NCBI GenBank assembly: GCA_007129635.1
Contig: SKVE01000914.1
Coordinates: forward strand, 1 to 6,688
Length of the DNA: 6,688 bases
From: Planctomycetaceae bacterium
GTDB taxonomy: Bacteria > Planctomycetota > Planctomycetia > Pirellulales > Pirellulaceae
Direction: 5' to 3'
This document shows, in pieces, positions 4,942-6,688 of the stretch. How positions within the stretch are numbered: the stretch's first letter is position 1; the number at the start of each line of letters is the position of its first letter. A program made the translations under genes and the position numbers. The notes below the pieces were generated by a model. The model saw nothing but the letters and a program-made list of their open reading frames with translations. It had not been told where the DNA came from and made no database searches.

Positions 4942-6688
4942 ATGTTGAAACGCGTGAGCAGGAAGCATCGCAATGGTCGTCGACTTGGTGTTGAGTTGCT
5001 GGAAGACCGCCGATTGTTGTCGGTGGCGCCCCTCAGTGCTACCACGCAGCCAACGAATTTCGATCAGTATCTGTTGGAGTTAGTCAACCGTGGACGGGCA
5101 AATCCGACGGCCGAGGCGAGCCGGTATAGCATTGACCTGAACAAGCATCTGGCCGCCGGGACGATCTCCACCACACCGAAACAACCGTTGGCTTTCTCCC
5201 CTGCGCTGATCACCTCCGCACGGGGGCACAGCCAATGGATGATCCAAACGAACACCTTCAGTCACACCGGGCAGGGTGGCAGCAGCGTTGGTGATCGGAT
5301 GGCTGCCGCGGGTTACTCCTTCGTTGGCGATTGGAGCTGGGCAGAAAACATCGCTTGGCAAGGCACCACCGGCACGTTCTCGACGATCGACTACGTAAAC
5401 CAGATCCATCGCAGCCTGTTCCTCAGCGCGTCGCACCGAGTGAACCAGATGAAGGACAGCTTCCGCGAGTTCGGCACGGGGGTCGTCTCGGGGAAATTCC
5501 GTTATGAGGGCACGAACTACAATTCGCTGGTCGTCACCGAAGACTTTGCCGTCTCGGGGAATTCGGTGTTCCTGACAGGCGTGGTCTATGACGACAACTT
5601 GGTTTCGGCGAACCGGTTCTACACGCCGGGTGAAGGTTTGGGAGGGGTGACCGTGACCGCTACTCGCCATTCCGATGGCCAGAGTTTTTCGACTCAGACC
5701 TGGGGGTCCGGCGGGTATTCGTTGCCTGTAGACGGTGGCACCTACACCGTCACGGCAACCGGCGGGACGTTGGACGTGACACTGGTCAAGAACAGCGTGT
5801 CCATCGCAAACCAGAATGTCAAGGTGGATTTCACGCTCGCGGACAACGCCGCGCCAATTGTGTCGAGCCTTGCAGCGACGCCCTTAACGGTCACGCGGCC
5901 TGGAGCATTAACCCTGACAGCTCAAGGGGTGAGCGACCCCAATGGACAGGTGGCGAGGGTCCAATTCTACCGCGACACAAACGGCAATGGAGTTTGGGAT
6001 CCGAGCGACGAGGTGCTGGGCACCGATCAGAGTGCCAGCGGTGGCTGGAATTGGAGCGGCACCACGGCTGGTTGGACGGTGGGACAGCACAGAGTCTTCG
6101 CCCGTGCACAGGATAACCAGAACGCTTGGAGTCAACCAGTGACAACCGTGGTGAACGTGACCAATGCCCCGCCGACCATCGGCAATCTGGCCACCTGCAC
6201 CAACTCGGTCTTCCAATCGGACGTCCTCACGCTGACAGCTAGCGGCGTGCAGGATCTGGACGGAACCGTTGTAAGCGTTGAATTCTATCGGGGCAGCACG
6301 TTGTTGGGCACTGATCAACACGGTGACGATGGCTGGAGCTGGACGGGGGACACGGCCAACTGGTCGGTGGGACAGCACACGGTCTCAGCTCGAGCACTGG
6401 ATAACGAGGGGACGTGGAGCGAGTTGGTCAGCACAACGGTCACCGTGAACGCGGCGATTCCGGTGTTGGAAAGTCTTTCTGCTACGCCTGACACGAAAAC
6501 CCGTCCTGGCAGCATTACTCTAACGGCCAGTGGGATATTCGCTCCGAGCGGAGAACCCGTCCGGGTCGAATTCTACTGGGGCAATACGCGTTTGGGTGTC
6601 GACGAAGACGGCACCGACGGCTGGGATTGGACGACTTCCACTGCGGGCTGGGACGTGGGCGAACAGACGTTCTCGGCGCGGGTGCAGA
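4942..6688 (+). CDS. Secreted CAP/SCP-domain protein with B-like domain and Ig-like repeats; C-terminus cut off by window edge
   Basis: The frame is open from ATG 4942 to the right edge: 582 residues, no stop. A basic start (KRVSRKHRNGRR) leads into ELLEDRRLLS (18-27), the N-terminal motif typical of large extracellular planctomycete proteins (Pfam Planc_extracel, from memory). A CAP/SCP domain spans about 40-205: LLELVNRGRANP (44-55), H96, FSH with H108, AENIAW with E135, and SHRVN with H165. The conserved His and Glu line the CAP cavity; bacterial members have no agreed activity. Next, about 208-280, comes a CNA-B/SdrD-B-like beta domain (TGVVYDD, then GEGLGGVTV). Then follow Ig-like repeats of about 95-105 residues starting at 305, 411 and 507, the third incomplete. 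Repeat 1 carries a DTNGNGVWD loop (345-353) that looks calcium-binding. Family members are often very long, so much of the gene, including any anchoring domain, is probably missing. Likely roles are the cell surface or matrix; the target is unknown. Confidence 0.88.
   Translation, partial: MLKRVSRKHRNGRRLGVELLEDRRLLSVAPLSATTQPTNFDQYLLELVNRGRANPTAEASRYSIDLNKHLAAGTISTTPKQPLAFSPALITSARGHSQWMIQTNTFSHTGQGGSSVGDRMAAAGYSFVGDWSWAENIAWQGTTGTFSTIDYVNQIHRSLFLSASHRVNQMKDSFREFGTGVVSGKFRYEGTNYNSLVVTEDFAVSGNSVFLTGVVYDDNLVSANRFYTPGEGLGGVTVTATRHSDGQSFSTQTWGSGGYSLPVDGGTYTVTATGGTLDVTLVKNSVSIANQNVKVDFTLADNAAPIVSSLAATPLTVTRPGALTLTAQGVSDPNGQVARVQFYRDTNGNGVWDPSDEVLGTDQSASGGWNWSGTTAGWTVGQHRVFARAQDNQNAWSQPVTTVVNVTNAPPTIGNLATCTNSVFQSDVLTLTASGVQDLDGTVVSVEFYRGSTLLGTDQHGDDGWSWTGDTANWSVGQHTVSARALDNEGTWSELVSTTVTVNAAIPVLESLSATPDTKTRPGSITLTASGIFAPSGEPVRVEFYWGNTRLGVDEDGTDGWDWTTSTAGWDVGEQTFSARVQ
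5854..6688 (+). repeat. Ig-like domain repeats within the secreted protein (two complete, one partial)
   Basis: Units begin at 5854, 6172 and 6460 (106, 96 and at least 76 residues). Each runs: Pro near the start, SL/NL, a LTLTA or ITLTA strand, V-x-FY, LGxD, GW-x-W, a Trp before VG, then ARA or ARV. Similarity is visible in the DNA too: 15 bases, cggtgggacagcaca, are identical at 6077-6091 and 6365-6379. This suggests expansion by internal duplication followed by divergence. Unit 1 is longer because of the Asp/Asn-rich loop insertion. Confidence 0.8.

Noticed and set aside
5080..5670. 196-codon minus-strand open frame
   Set aside because: Antisense to the CAP domain; the plus frame has recognisable motifs throughout and the minus frame has none.

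Overview
The window looks like chromosomal DNA from a planctomycete, probably of the Pirellulales (Rhodopirellula-like). The evidence is the N-terminal ELLEDRRLLS-type export motif on a large secreted repeat protein, a fused AroD-AroE enzyme, a c-type haem (Tll0287-like/DUF3365) sensor kinase, weak Shine-Dalgarno signals, and intergenic palindromes built on a GGACAGGCA core. The genus is inferred; no rRNA or other marker gene is present.

Layout. (1) 1-1418, minus strand: most of a membrane-bound sensor histidine kinase with a periplasmic CxxCH haem-binding sensory domain, HAMP, a short coiled coil, HisKA and the start of the ATPase domain. Its C-terminus lies beyond the left edge. (2) 1419-1687: a divergent regulatory region with a good sigma70-like promoter for the rightward gene and a small dyad. 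(3) 1688-3172, plus: a bifunctional 3-dehydroquinate dehydratase / shikimate dehydrogenase (AroDE). (4) 3239-4495, plus: an enlarged type IV prepilin peptidase whose N-terminal region has no zinc-binding cysteines, 66 bp downstream and probably cotranscribed. (5) 4496-4941: non-coding. It holds three copies of a 20-bp repeat, two of them forming a perfect inverted repeat, then about 290 bp of unassigned sequence with two small dyads. (6) 4942 to the right edge, plus: the N-terminal 582 residues of a secreted CAP-domain protein with a collagen-binding-B-like domain and Ig-like repeats.

How the genes relate. AroDE performs two consecutive shikimate-pathway steps. The prepilin peptidase processes pilin-like or pseudopilin precursors. 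The two share a strand and a short gap but no obvious pathway. The kinase is transcribed away from them and probably senses redox state or a small ligand through haem. The secreted protein is separated by the repeat-bearing spacer and is likely its own unit. I see no defence system, CRISPR array, transposase gene, tRNA or rRNA. The points most worth a second look are the substituted active-site positions in AroDE, the cysteine-free enlarged prepilin peptidase, and the repeat cluster at 4510-4651.
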